The notes: generated from the letters alone by a model not told the origin. 64,000 nt of DNA from Ascarosepion bandense (GCA_037127315.1 JBBBDQ010000225.1:1664501-1728500); one strand, 5' to 3'; shown: positions 1-10,161, numbered from the stretch's first letter. Translations and numbers: made by a program.

Positions 1-39
1 AGAAAATAAATGTGGTGGTAGTTTGCTTCAGGTCCGCCA
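1..39. mobile_element. Terminal end of a long-TIR DNA element (cut by window edge)
   Basis: The first 39 bases match the right terminus of the complete element at 61489-62287: a GT-rich run, then a CTTCAGGTCC-type block, ending in CCGCCA. Only the last bases are in the window, so the target duplication cannot be checked. The class is unknown. Confidence 0.6.
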
Positions 40-1342
40 AAAATTTCTTTCTTCTTGTGACCTTGTCAATAAGTTTTGAAATTGAAATACAATTAGTTTT
101 TTGAATTAGTTACAAATGGCAACAAAGATGAGGACAATAGTCCGAATAATGTAATTGTAAATAATGAAAATAAAATCATACAATTTTAAAATAGAAATGA
201 TCTGTGTGACAGTGTGTGTGTATTTTTTTCTTTTTCAGTCACACTCGATATCTTTTTTGTTTGCATTTTTGTTTACGAACAAAATTTTACAAGTTTCATT
301 GTCTGCCAAAAAAGTAAACATTTTGTAACTTTGTTCACAAATTTAGTATTTCTCTTAACAAAATTCATTCTCTGGTTAATTTCAGCTCTTTTTACTTTGT
401 TAAAGTTCTGGGTATTGTGATCATTTGTCCTTTTTTTTTTTTTTTAGCGCAAACGATTTCCATATACCAAACACTGCTTCATCTTCCTACTCTCTGTTTT
501 GTTTGGATTTGAAAAGTCCAAACTCCAAAGGAAAATATTTTAAATTTTCAAACTATTTAAGCAAAGCTGCAAAACAGTACTCGTACTTTTACGTAAATAG
601 TTAATTTTTACAAAGTAAACTTATCATTTTCGTATAAAAGAGACAATAAGTAACTATAGCACTGTGAAAGAAAGAAAGGTTAAAAAAAAAAAGTTTCAGC
701 ATGAGGTTATGCAGAACACGCTTTTCCTATCCTCCAGTTGCTGCGTCAACGTTAGCTGGGTAATATTTGAACTTTGAACCGAGCGTCCGTGCTCGTGTTG
801 CACACTTCAAAAACTGACCTTGTGTCACAACTCACTCTCTAATTGGCGAGTAGGTAAACATTCCTATCCTTTTCTATAAAAAATAAAAGAACAATAATCC
901 GTAACAGACCGAGGTAAAAATATTTTTACTATCCGCGGCCTTTTCTTTTTTTAGTCAAATGAATCAGTAACTCCTCCAACCATTTACTACAAACAACAAA
1001 AACAAAAAAATGAATTTTTTCAAAATGTCGTGTTCAACAAGTTGCACCCTAAAATGTTATGAATATGAAAATTTATAGATCCTCAGTTGAATAAAAAGCT
1101 ATTCAACTTACTTCTCTTTTTGTATTCAATTCTTCTCTCTGGTTTAAAGAGTTTTCGTGCAACAGTGAAAATGTGGGTTCAGATATAAAACTCGACGTTT
1201 TCCTTTTTTTTTTATCGATTAGTAATGGCGGTTTAGTGAGAAAGGAAACCAGGAAAAAAGTCACGAGAAAAGTTATAATTTTCGATTTGATCCGTATGAA
1301 AAGAAAAACAAATTTCCGTATATAAATTTAATAAAGTTTGGA
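40..1342. other. AT-rich noncoding stretch
   Basis: No coding region with a recognisable domain is seen on either strand. The short open frames here are low-complexity T-rich translations. There are poly-T and poly-A runs but no clear tandem repeat. Confidence 0.6.
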
Positions 1343-1928
1343 TCATTCTTGAAAACAGATCACGTTCACTATTCGCATCGTCATTATAGACGAAAAATGT
1401 AACCAAAATGTTAGTTTCCTGTGTACGATCAATACTTCTCTTCTTCTATGTGTCTTACTCAGGACGTAGGCGATCATGGCTTTCCACGTCTCCCTATCCC
1501 TGGTGGCTCTTAGCACGCCTTCTTCTGTTACACCACGCAACTCTCGTTCTATCATCCACCTGATTAGGTCCTTCAAAAATGTTATCCGCTGCTTTCCCGT
1601 CTCTTTTCCCCACTATCTGGCCTGTTAGTATCAGATTCTCCAAGCCCTCTTTCCTCATTGCATGTCCCAGGAACTTCAGCTGTCTCTTCCTAATGCTCAG
1701 TATTAATTTCCTTTTCATTTCCAAAACCTCATCATTGCTCATATACTCGACCCATGATATTTGCAGCATCCTTCTGTAGAACCACATTTCAGTTGCTTCA
1801 AGTCTCTCCTTGATTTTTGATATTGTCCAGGTTTCACTGCCATATTGAAGAACTGACATCACATAGCAATACAGTACTCTCTTCTTTGTTTCTAACGAAA
1901 TTGTCCGGTTTCTTAAAACTTTACTCAA
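1343..1928 (-). pseudogene. C-terminal region of RTE-like LINE ORF2
   Basis: Two overlapping minus-strand frames (1494-1928 and 1343-1576) together cover the region after the RT. The first has YCYVMSVLQYGSETWTI and the RRMLQISWVEY and LKFLGHAMRK blocks, the usual RTE C-terminal signature. The second carries LRATRDRETWKAMIAYVL, the end of the protein. At least one frameshift lies between about 1500 and 1580. A related C-terminus occurs on the plus strand at 9757-9907. Confidence 0.8.
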
Positions 1929-1931
1929 CTT

Positions 1932-2639
1932 CTAGAATGCTTCCTTCGCCATGCCAATTCGCCTTCGGATCTCTGTGTCACACTTTCCATCTTCTGTTAT
2001 AACACTTCCCAGGTATCTAAATTTTTGTACCTGCTTGATTTTAGTATCCCCAACTTGTATTTGACATATTGGGCTGCCCATGTATTCGGTTTTCTTGCAG
2101 TTTATTTGTAGTCCTTTCTTGTCACTCTCTTCAGCTACCTTCTGTAGGAGGTCATGTAGTTTCCTTTCTGTGTCTGCTATTAGCACTGTATCATCTGTGT
2201 CCCTTAGATTGTTTAAATTGTTGCCTCCGATGACGAATCCAGGTATAACTTCTAGGGTCTTCAAAATATTCTCGTTGTACAGATCCGGTGAAAAGACACA
2301 TCTTTGTCTTACGCCTCTTTCTATCTTTGTATATCTGCTGAATTCGTTACCTGTCTGCATACAAGCAGTTTGCTGCCAGTAAAGATTCTTGATTACTCTT
2401 AAGTCTTTCCCAAATATGTCAAGGTTGCCGAGCATCTCCATCAATTCTTTGTGGCGTATTTTGTCAAACGCCTTTGCATAATCAATAAAGCACAGGTATA
2501 AGTCCTTCTTCATTTGTATAACTCTTTCAGAGAGCATCCTAATCATAAATATAGCGTTTCTTGTTCCAATGTCTTTGATGAAACCACACTGTTCTTGTTC
2601 TATCTCTGGCCTGATTCTGCTTCTCGCTCTATTCATCAA
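1932..2639 (-). pseudogene. RT palm domain of RTE-like LINE
   Basis: This is the longest RT piece, about 235 codons. Visible motifs are GFIKDIGTRNAIF, CFIDYAKAFDKI (RT motif A, with a catalytic Asp) and RDTDDTVLIAD at the motif C position. Motif C is normally F/YADD, so the first two residues are altered while the Asp pair remains. The LQINCKKTEYM block (motif D/E region) and a FRYLGSVITEDGKCDTEI block follow. It is not functional as it stands, being separated from the fingers and thumb by frameshifts. Confidence 0.85.
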
Positions 2640-2662
2640 GATTCGGACGATCAGTTTTGTTA

Positions 2663-2932
2663 TTAAACTGATGGACGATCAGTTTTTGTCATTAAACTGA
2701 TGGTTCTATGGAGTTCGCACTCGTTTGCTACTGGCTTCTTAGACAGTGCTATGAAGATCAACTTGCGGTATCCTGGTATTACACCACTATTATAAATTTC
2801 ATTTATTATTTCTGTAATTTTCTCTATGCCAAATTCTTCCTGGGCTATCAGCAGCTCTATTACGATGCCGTCTGGTCCCGCTGCTTTGTTTCTATTCAGT
2901 TTGGCTATTGTTGATTCCACTTCAAACTTCAA
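2663..2932 (-). pseudogene. RT fingers domain of RTE-like LINE (fragment)
   Basis: It contains NRNKAAGPDGI, the conserved motif preceding RT domain 1 in non-LTR retrotransposons, followed by the IPGYRKLIFIALSKK block. The frame is lost between here and the palm fragment, near a small local duplication around 2640-2700 where a GATCAGTTTT block occurs twice. Confidence 0.75.
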
Positions 2933-3013
2933 TATTTCCAGTCCGTCTTCATCTTTGTGTATTATTGTTTGCTCTCTCTTGTCATGGAAAAGATCTTTTA
3001 TATATTCTTCCCA

Positions 3014-3343
3014 TCATTGGAGTATTTCCTCTTTCTCCAATATGATTGTTCCATTCTTGGATGTTATACATCCTGTTGAAGAGCAGGTTTTTTGTCCTGT
3101 CAGTTCTTTTATTTCTTTATGTATGTCTGTTTTATTATTCCTGCCCAATCTCTCTACTTCTACACATTTATCATTGAGCCATTCCTCTTCAGCCTGTCTG
3201 CATTTTCTCCTTATTTCCTTGTGTAGTTCCCGGTACTCCATTCTATGTCTTGATATCATTTCCTGCCTCCTTTGCATCATGTTAAGAATCTCTTCAGTCA
3301 TCCACTTATTTTTTTCTTCTGTGCCTGATTTCCTTTGGGGCAA
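3014..3343 (-). pseudogene. LINE ORF2 linker between endonuclease and RT (fragment)
   Basis: About 110 codons, rich in Lys, Arg and Glu, with the WMTEEILNMMQRRQE and CRQAEEEWLNDK blocks typical of the helical linker between endonuclease and reverse transcriptase in RTE-like LINEs. It lies directly upstream, in transcription order, of the RT pieces. The start shown is simply the first methionine and is not a real initiation site. Confidence 0.65.
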
Positions 3344-3470
3344 TGTTGTTTGCTGATGTCACTATTGCTTCCTTTAGCGAGTCCCATTTCGAGTGTCCTT
3401 TTCCAATTTGATCTTCGTATGATTTTCAGTTATTTTTTTTTTTACTTAAGTTAGTACTAGTAGTATTTTC

Positions 3471-3702
3471 ATTAAAATTTTTCTTTAAGTTTAATTGCTT
3501 TTTTATTTTTTTGATTATTTTTTGACCTGTATGATGTCATAAATTTTTAATTTCACCCAATGTGATTTAAAAAAAAAAACTATTTTTAATTTAAGAGCCA
3601 TTGAATTATCGTATTATTCTTCTGGTAGGGATATGGAACACACACCACTGACTTCTCTGGTTTACTTGACAACTGTTTTGCTTTTAAAGAAGGTATGCGT
3701 AG
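3471..3702 (+). repeat. Left copy of ~230-bp duplication flanking Gypsy-A
   Basis: This 232-bp segment is repeated at 7946-8174 in the same orientation with roughly a dozen differences. It ends exactly where the left LTR of Gypsy-A begins, and the other copy begins one base after the right LTR ends. It contains a short ATG frame with a hydrophobic stretch (LTSLVYLTTVLLLKK) followed by a GGTATG donor-like site. Confidence 0.85.
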
Positions 3703-3855
3703 TGTAATGTTTTATTGTGGGTTGAACATAAATTATTTAAGAAAGACACGTGTTTGAGATTTACTTTGTTTATTCAGCCATATTGGATACACAATCTACA
3801 AGATAACTAATGCAAGGGAGCGAACTCTTACACAATTGAAGAGCTCATCTTGTCA
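3703..3855 (-). repeat. Gypsy-A 3' LTR
   Basis: This 153-bp sequence is repeated at 7795-7944. On the minus strand it starts TGACAAG and ends near CATTACA. It contains an AATAAA hexamer in the minus direction, a likely polyadenylation signal. A small insertion relative to the other copy lies in the region of the AAGAAAGACAC block. Confidence 0.85.
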
Positions 3856-3942
3856 CATCTCTCTTGTCAATAAGATTTATTTTCAAATTAATTTTGTTTA
3901 AGTTTTTATATATGTGTATTAAATTTTATTTAGTTATTTATT

Positions 3943-4290
3943 TTATTTATATATAATGAAATCTTTATATTTTGTTGGGGGTTTTCTTGTTCTCACAGGC
4001 CGGTCTGATGATGATGGTGATTGTTCTTGTATATCACTAGGTTGTGTCTGCAGTTGTATAGGCTGGGCGTGTTGTGCTATCGTATTGGTGTTTATTTCTG
4101 TGGGATTATTGCTCTGTTTGGGTGGTAATGTTTGCTTATCCCGACTAATCAACTGGGCTGGTAGATTGAAGGTGATTCTTCTCTGTGGTCTGAATGTTTC
4201 TTGTAGGTGCTTTCTGTTGCGTCTTAGTAGCTTTCCATCGCTGTGCATTTTGACAATGTAGCTACGTGGCTCAGTGCATTTTTCTATCAT
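3943..4290 (-). pseudogene. Gypsy-A integrase C-terminal tail
   Basis: About 115 codons in the same frame as the upstream integrase, separated from it by a single TAG at 4303-4305. It carries CTEPRSYIVKMHSDGKLLRRNRKHL, the GPY/F-like end of gypsy integrases, then a Gln/Pro/Ser-rich tail ending in RPVRTRKPPTKYKDF, a common last motif of these polyproteins. It therefore belongs to the pol reading frame and is not a separate gene. Confidence 0.8.
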
Positions 4291-4302
4291 CGTTGCTGGC
4301 TG

Positions 4303-5808
4303 CTATGTGTCATTTTCCTGGAGGACAGACACTTTGCTACCTATCATCAATTTGGGAAAGTCTTTTGCATTTCTGTTGAAATATTGTTGTTGCTTCCTAC
4401 TTTTGATGCTCATCCGTTCATGGATTTGGTTGTCTTTTACTGTGCTTGTATGCAACAAGGTTGGGATCTTTGTTCTTATTTTCCTGTTGTACAGGATTTC
4501 AGCTGGTGATAGCAATTGATTATCAAGCAGAGTTGTTCTTAGGCATAGGAGAGCCATTTGGTAATCCATCTTTGACTGTTTTGCCTTTTTCAGAGTATTT
4601 TTTATTGTTTGGACCATTCGTTCAATGAATCTATTTGACTGTGGGTATCTCGAGCTTGATGTAATATGCGTGAATTCCCATTCTATCGAAAAAGTGTGGA
4701 ACTCGTTCGATACAAAATACTTGGTATTGTCTGTGTATAGGCGTTCTGGTATGCTGTGAACAGCGAAGATTGCTTTCAAGTATTCTATACAGTTTGTATT
4801 CATGACACTTTTCATTGTCTTTACAAATGGCATTTTACTGTATTGGTCAGCGACGAGTAAAATTTGTTGACCATTAAACTCAAAAATGTCAGCTGCAATA
4901 TTTTGAAATGGCCTGGCCGCGTGTTCTTTAATGATCATAGTCTCTTTGGTTTTCTTTCTTTGGTGTTTACTGCATATTTCACATGACCTTACCATCATTT
5001 CTATGTCTTTGTTTATTCCTCTCCAATAAACACTATTTCTTGCTTTTAGCTGGCATTTTTCTATTTCTTGGTGCGCATCATGAATTCTTTGGAGGACTGT
5101 GTTTTGCATACTTTTTGGTATAACTATGCATTCACCTTTAGTCACTACTCTATCTTGAACTGACAGGCAATCTTTCATTGACCAGTAATTTCTTATAAGT
5201 TTGGGTGTATCCTTTACATCCTCTGGCCATTCATTTAATATCACTTGTTTTAACGTTCTTAATTCTTCATTTCCTTCTGTAGCTTCTTGTAATTCTATTT
5301 GCTTCTGTACTGTTATGTCGACAGTATGTATTGTTAAATCAAGTTCAATTTCTTCACCTTGTGTTGGCTCTGTTCTTGACAAATAATCTGGTATTCTCAT
5401 CTCTTTGCCCAGTTTGTATATGATCTGAGCATCATATGGTTGTAACCTTAATAGCATTCTTTGTAGTCTTGGGGGTGCTTGTGCAATGTTTTTATTTTGT
5501 ATGTTTTCTAGTGGTTTGTGATCTGATTCTACTTGGAATTCTTTTCCGTATACATATGTATGAAATCTCTCACAACCAAATACCACTGCAAGTAGCTCTT
5601 TTTCAATATTTGCATATCGTGATTCGGTATCAGTCAAGCTTTTGCTTGCAAATGCAACAATTTTGTTGTCGTTGATTAAGGTTGCACCTAATCCTAACAT
5701 GCTTGCATCTACCTGAATCGTTGTTTTCGTGTATGGCTTGAAATAAGCTAGGCAAAGATTTTCATGAATCTGGTCTTTCAAGTTTTGAAAAGCTTTACTG
5801 TATTTCAT
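4303..5808 (-). CDS. Gypsy-A RNase H and integrase
   Basis: This 501-codon frame is the best preserved part of the element. The N-terminal ~110 residues are RNase H (VDASMLGLGATL, KELLAVVFGCERFHTYVYG, ESDHKPLE). Next come the integrase zinc-binding region (HDAHQEIEKC, then CEICSKHQRK) and a core with AADIFEF (first Asp), YTDNTKYF (second Asp) and RFIERMVQ (catalytic Glu). It is shifted relative to the RT frame that ends at 5795. The shift could be a degenerate mutation or a programmed site; old decay is more likely. Confidence 0.85.
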   Translation of the reverse strand: MKYSKAFQNLKDQIHENLCLAYFKPYTKTTIQVDASMLGLGATLINDNKIVAFASKSLTDTESRYANIEKELLAVVFGCERFHTYVYGKEFQVESDHKPLENIQNKNIAQAPPRLQRMLLRLQPYDAQIIYKLGKEMRIPDYLSRTEPTQGEEIELDLTIHTVDITVQKQIELQEATEGNEELRTLKQVILNEWPEDVKDTPKLIRNYWSMKDCLSVQDRVVTKGECIVIPKSMQNTVLQRIHDAHQEIEKCQLKARNSVYWRGINKDIEMMVRSCEICSKHQRKKTKETMIIKEHAARPFQNIAADIFEFNGQQILLVADQYSKMPFVKTMKSVMNTNCIEYLKAIFAVHSIPERLYTDNTKYFVSNEFHTFSIEWEFTHITSSSRYPQSNRFIERMVQTIKNTLKKAKQSKMDYQMALLCLRTTLLDNQLLSPAEILYNRKIRTKIPTLLHTSTVKDNQIHERMSIKSRKQQQYFNRNAKDFPKLMIGSKVSVLQENDT

Positions 5809-6574
5809 TCCATTGAAATTCAGTATCCTTCTTGATTAATGATCTTAGTGGAGCTGTTTTGGAACTGAGTTCTGGTATGAAAGGGCTCAGGCATTGGATC
5901 ATACCTAAAAATTGTTGGAGTTCTTCTCGGTTTGAGGGTGTAGGCTTTGATTTAATTTTGTCGCATTCTTCTGGGTCTGGGTGTGAACCATTTTCATCCC
6001 AAATAAGACCATAGAATTTTATCTGTTTTTGTCTTATTTTGCATTTTTCTTTATTAAAAACAAGACCATACCTTCGGGCTGTGTCCATTGTCTTCCTCAA
6101 TCTTCTGTCATGCTCTTCAACTGTTTTGCCATATATGCATACATCTTCAGATATTCCAATGGCTCTGTTGCAATCTTCCAGTATTTGGTCCATTTTTTGT
6201 TGGTATATGTCCTGTGATACCTTGAGACCAAATGGACATCTCAAATATTTGTATCTGCCAAATGGAGTATTAAAACATGTGAGCAGACTTGATTCTTCAT
6301 CAAGACGTATAGCCCAGTATCCATGTTTTGCATCTAGTTTTGTAAAATGTTTAGCACCAACCAGTTTATGAGAAATTTCTTCCAGGGTTGGAGTTTTATG
6401 GTGTGTTCGTTTGATGCATTTGTTCAGTGGTTTTGGGTCTAAACATATACGTAATGCACCATTTTTCTTCCTGCTACATGCAATTGCATTCACCCAGTCT
6501 GTTGGTTCGTTTACCTTTTCTATCACTCCCAAGTTTTCCATTTTTTTCAGCTCTTGCTTTAATTCTTCTCTCAT
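5795..6574 (-). CDS. Gypsy-A reverse transcriptase
   Basis: About 260 codons covering the RT of the polyprotein. Conserved blocks are LRICLDPKPLNK, FTKLDAKHGYWAIRLDEES (motif A, catalytic Asp), FGRYKYLRCPFGL and ISEDVCIYGKTVEEHD. At the motif C position the usual acidic pair reads Glu-Asp, so one catalytic aspartate is probably changed. The thumb (FYGLIWDENG) and the connection (LQQFLGMIQCLSPFIP) follow. It overlaps the RNase H frame by 14 bases. Confidence 0.85.
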   Translation of the reverse strand: MREELKQELKKMENLGVIEKVNEPTDWVNAIACSRKKNGALRICLDPKPLNKCIKRTHHKTPTLEEISHKLVGAKHFTKLDAKHGYWAIRLDEESSLLTCFNTPFGRYKYLRCPFGLKVSQDIYQQKMDQILEDCNRAIGISEDVCIYGKTVEEHDRRLRKTMDTARRYGLVFNKEKCKIRQKQIKFYGLIWDENGSHPDPEECDKIKSKPTPSNREELQQFLGMIQCLSPFIPELSSKTAPLRSLIKKDTEFQWNEIQ

Positions 6575-6698
6575 GTGTACGGGATATTTTCTTGGAGGTT
6601 GGACGACTGGTGTTGCATTCTCAACAGTATGTATTTTTGTCTCTCTGGGAAACTTCCGATACCTTGGAATCTGTCAGGGTATTCATTTGCCAGGTTTT

Positions 6699-7116
6699 CT
6701 ATATCTTGTACTTGTCTTTTCGAATCGTTGTGTCATTGTCACACACAAAAAATTTAGCTTTTATAGTTTCAGAATTTTTATATTTAATTTTTAGAATTAT
6801 CGAGCCATATTGTTGTATTTTAGTACTGTTTACTGCCCATAGGGTGGTTGTCTCTCTTTTTAGGTTACTCAGTATTTCTCTGTCATAGTCATTTTGGGGG
6901 TACATTTTTTTTATAAATCCTGTACGGTATTATATTACCATTTGCCCCAGTGTCCACTTTCATTCTTATTTTGTGTTTTCTTTTCTCAGAATCTTCACAA
7001 TCTATGTTGGCCAATATTTCCTCTCTGTTGTTGTCATTCTCTTTATTTATGGTGTACACACTGTACGTAAAAATCATCTTCTTGATCACATCCATTGTCC
7101 GCTTTGTACGTTGCAT
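6699..7116 (-). pseudogene. Gypsy-A aspartic protease region (frameshifted)
   Basis: Two minus-strand frames (6889-7116 and 6699-6905) cover the retroviral-type aspartic protease. The active site appears as KVDTGANGNIIP, an intact Asp-Thr-Gly. The second frame carries YGSIILKIKYKN, the later strands. A frameshift separates the active site from the rest and from the RT. Confidence 0.75.
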
Positions 7117-7790
7117 TTACATTTTTCTTTACAATATTCCGCTTTACGTTTCTGTTGTGTGGACTTTGGCTTCTGGTTCCACACGAGCTTCCTTGTCTCA
7201 TTTTGTTTGGACTCTGTTTTCTATTTTGTCGCACGTGCATTTTCGTAAGACAGTATTTTTCAAAATGATGCATTGCAGTCCATGGCATCTTCTTGCATTC
7301 TTTGTTAAAAGCATTACAGTCTTCTTTTCTTTTCTTTTCTGTGATTTCCACATCTTGTGCACGGTTTGGCTTTTCTTATCTCAACCTCGTGGTATAAACC
7401 CATTTTTCCTTCATTAGCATCCTTATAGCGCGTGTTACTTTGGGTTGTAGCTTCGTATGTTCTTAATGCTTTCGATAGCTATTTTGTGAGGTTCGGTTTA
7501 CTAATCAGATTTCTTCTTTCGTCTGAATATAATCCTTTGATTATTTGTTCAAGGAGTCTTTCATCCTTATTAGTACCGAATTCGCATCTATCTGCTTTTG
7601 TTTTTAGTCTGACTAAATATTCATCTATTGTTTCTTCATTTTGCTGGAGTGAGGTAAATTCTAATCGTTTTGTGTTTCTTGGAGGGGGACAGTTTTTTTT
7701 TTCGTGGTGTACTCACTTTTGTGATAGACTTATATCCATTCTTCTTCTTCTTGAAGTTGTAATCTTGCACATCATTCAGTCACCGCTGCC
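7043..7790 (-). pseudogene. Gypsy-A gag remnant with zinc-knuckle-like motif
   Basis: Minus-strand translation from the LTR gives LEFTSLQQNEETIDEYLVRLKTKADRC, a piece of gypsy capsid, then CNAFNKECKKMPWTAMHHFEKYC, which resembles a zinc knuckle in which one cysteine is lost. The N-terminal part of capsid is missing, since the recognisable motif begins only ~100 bases from the LTR. Several frame changes occur. Confidence 0.6.
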
Positions 7791-7794
7791 ACCA

Positions 7795-7944
7795 TATAAT
7801 GTTTTATTGTGGGTTTGAACATAAATTATTTAAGACACGAGGTTGAGATTTACTTTGTTTATTCAGCCATATTGGATACACAATCTATAAGATAACTAAT
7901 GCAAGGGAGTGAACTCTTATACAATTGAAGAGCTCACCTTGTCA
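7795..7944 (-). repeat. Gypsy-A 5' LTR
   Basis: This 150-bp copy of the LTR at 3703-3855 has only a few differences. On the minus strand it starts TGACAAGG and contains an AATAAA hexamer. Its right edge is one base from the second copy of the 230-bp flanking duplication. Confidence 0.85.
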
Positions 7945-7945
7945 A

Positions 7946-8174
7946 ATTAAAATTTTTCTTTAAGTTTAATTGCTTTTTTACTTTTTTGATTATTTTTTGA
8001 CCTGTATGATGTCAATTTTTAATTTCACCCAATGTGATTTTAAAAAAAAAACTATTTTAAATTTAAGAGTTATTGAATTATCGTATTATTCTTCTGGTAG
8101 GGATATGGAACACATACCACTGACTTTTCTGGTTTACTTGACAACTGTTTTGCTTTTAAAGAAGGTATGTGTAG
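7946..8174 (+). repeat. Right copy of ~230-bp duplication flanking Gypsy-A
   Basis: This 229-bp copy of 3471-3702 retains the ATG frame with the hydrophobic core FLVYLTTVLLLKK and the following GGTATGTG donor-like site. Beyond 8174 the sequence continues as unique DNA, whereas the left copy stops abruptly at the LTR. Confidence 0.85.
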
Positions 8175-9756
8175 CACAGAGCACACAAGCAATGACAGGT
8201 TTTGGAGAGGATGGGCACAAAAAAGAAACTGATACTTTTTAACAATCCACTCATTTTTGATATCTAAATTTTAAATTGTATTTTTAAAAATAAAACTTTT
8301 TTTAAAAACTTTTATTTTAGTTTTAATTGAAAGCTAAATGATTAAATTTACTATTTTCAGTAAACAAAATACTCTGGTGTATTTTAAACAGGAATTATAT
8401 TGATTGGAATCTAAAATTTTTCAATTTTTTTAATCTTTCAATTTTTCGGCCATTTGTAAACAAAAGTTAATTCTCGGTTTTAAAAATCTTGCAAAAATGA
8501 AATATACATCTGTAACACATTATTTTTGTAAAATTATCAAATTTTATGTTAAATTAATCTTATTTACACAAGTATTACTTATTTATAGTGTGAAATTTAG
8601 AATAAAACTATTTCTTAATCACAGACCTATTTGACACAGACCTTTTTGACCTATTTGCCGAATATCAAAGTTGTCAGATTAGAGATAAGATAAGTGTATG
8701 GTGATCGCAAGGAACAAAATTGTACAAATTTTTTTCAAGTAAGTGGAGGAAACTAACCTTTTAATTTGCACAGAAAAATTATACCAAAAAAAACTTTAAA
8801 TACACAAAAATTTAGAACTTATTTTAAAAATAGGGAAGCCAAAAGATTTGTATTAAACTTCTTAATTTTTGATTACTAAATATAATCTTCACTTAATTAA
8901 ATTTTAAACTAACCACAACAAATCTTCGAAGTATTTTAAAAATATTTTGAAACTTTATAAATTATAATAAAAAAAATGAAAACAATTCTTTTACAATTTC
9001 ATTAGTAATCAAAAAGATTTTTCTCCATTACGGCCTTCATATATATTATTTATTAAAGCCATTAAAAATTTATCAAATTAAATAATATCAGAGTTTTATT
9101 ACATTTTATTACTATTCGGAGAAGATTTTCAGAAAAAGAAATTTAAAAAAAAAATGATGATTTATATTCCCCAATGAGTTCTGTGTTTAACTAATAAAAC
9201 TATTTACTGCAACAAAGTTTAAATTATTAAAATTTCATGGATTAACTTGGAGATGTAAAAAAAAAATATTTTTACCAAGATTTTAAAAAAATAATTTCAA
9301 AAATAATTTCATTCATTTGAAAATGATTACTGAAAGTTTCATTAAAATCTGACAATTATCTGATTTTTGTGAGAATTTCTAAATTAAAGTGTTTGTCACC
9401 AGAAAAAAGTGAGTTATATGTATAATATTACGTTTTCCATTGTAAACTCTCGTAACCCGCTAACTCAAATCAAGATAAGATTTTCTGCCAAAATTTTTAA
9501 CATATTAGAAGGGATTAAATAATTTTTTTAAAATAATTAAAAATTACTTTGATCTTCCTCTTAATAATATAAACATTTTGATGGGAAAAGTTTGTTTTTA
9601 TTAAGTTTGGGGCCTTCATATTATGTTGCTTTTTTAGCGATTTAGTGGAAGTATCTACTTAACATCAGGAAAAAAAACAGCTGAAGTTTTTGGAGCATAT
9701 AATGAAGAAGAAAGGCTTGGAAAACCTGATGCTCGTTGGGTGAATAGAGAGACAAG
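8175..9756. other. AT-rich noncoding stretch
   Basis: Long A/T runs and no domain-bearing frame on either strand. Both strands were searched for RT, integrase and transposase motifs without success. The minus-strand open frames at its right edge are antisense to the RTE remnant that follows. Confidence 0.6.
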
Positions 9757-9907
9757 AATAGGCAGTGAATGACGTACCTGATGGACTTGAGCAGATGGAT
9801 GATGAAGCGGGGATTGAGTGGAATAACAAGGTATATTAAGAGCGACAACGGATAGGGGGTAGTGGAAAGCCATGACCGCCTACATCCTGAAGAGACATGG
9901 CACATAG
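9757..9907 (+). pseudogene. 3' end of an RTE-like LINE ORF2
   Basis: Plus-strand frames give LSRWMMKRGLSGITRYIKS and, after a frameshift and an in-frame TAG, WKAMTAYILKRHGT followed by a stop. This aligns with the C-terminus of the minus-strand LINE at 1343-1928 (LIRWMIERELRGV and WKAMIAYVL). Only the last ~50 codons are present, the typical size of a severely 5'-truncated LINE insertion. The 3' tail continues for an unknown distance. Confidence 0.7.
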
Positions 9908-10161
9908 ATGTGTAGCAGTAGTCCCGATGGAGTTACTAGAGTACTTCCCTTGAAGGGAATTCAGAAAGTGGAGTGTAATAAATGCTACACATAAAAACAA
10001 GATTACATAACATTGTAAGTAGACCTGTTATAATTAGTTTATTTATTTTAACTATTTCCTGCATTTCCCAAAGCCCCTGGCTGTGAACTAGTACTTACTT
10101 TATAACAATTACATTACAGTTTTTCTAAGTATAACTGTGTACAATTTCAAAATGGAGAAGT

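Larger units (their letters stand above)
1343..3425 (-). mobile_element. RTE-like LINE (5' truncated, multiply frameshifted)
   Basis: Minus-strand fragments read in order (from 3343 down to 1343) as the linker before the reverse transcriptase, RT fingers, RT palm and C-terminal region of a non-LTR retrotransposon. The sequence style, with an ERGVRQ block followed by FSPDLYN and a C-terminal WKAMIAYVL tail, is that of the endonuclease-RT elements of the RTE group. The apurinic endonuclease domain is absent, as expected of a 5'-truncated insertion. The right edge near 3425 is judged only by loss of similarity and meets T-rich sequence. Confidence 0.8.
3703..7944 (-). mobile_element. Gypsy-A: Ty3/gypsy LTR retrotransposon, minus strand
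   Basis: The element has near-identical short LTRs (3703-3855 and 7795-7944) around minus-strand gag, protease, RT, RNase H and integrase. The domain order RT, RNase H, integrase is diagnostic of Ty3/gypsy. A run reading TGGTGGCAGCGGTGA on the minus strand follows the 5' LTR and may be the primer-binding region. Decay consists of a truncated gag, several frameshifts and one stop near the integrase end. No 4-6 bp target duplication is seen at the LTR edges; instead a 230-bp segment is duplicated. Confidence 0.9.

Noticed and set aside
1579..3356. Plus-strand open frames over the first LINE
   Set aside because: They are antisense to the RTE-like RT and have no domain of their own.
3956..7417. 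Plus-strand frames rich in Phe, Leu, Cys and Ser that resemble membrane proteins
   Set aside because: They are the reverse complement of Gypsy-A pol; the apparent hydrophobicity comes from antisense of Lys/Glu-rich codons.
3471..8174. A DIRS-type element with split direct repeats
   Set aside because: The order is A-B-internal-B-A, not the split-repeat arrangement of DIRS, and the element encodes a DDE integrase and not a tyrosine recombinase.
9642..9905. Minus-strand 87-codon frame
   Set aside because: It is antisense to the RTE C-terminal remnant.
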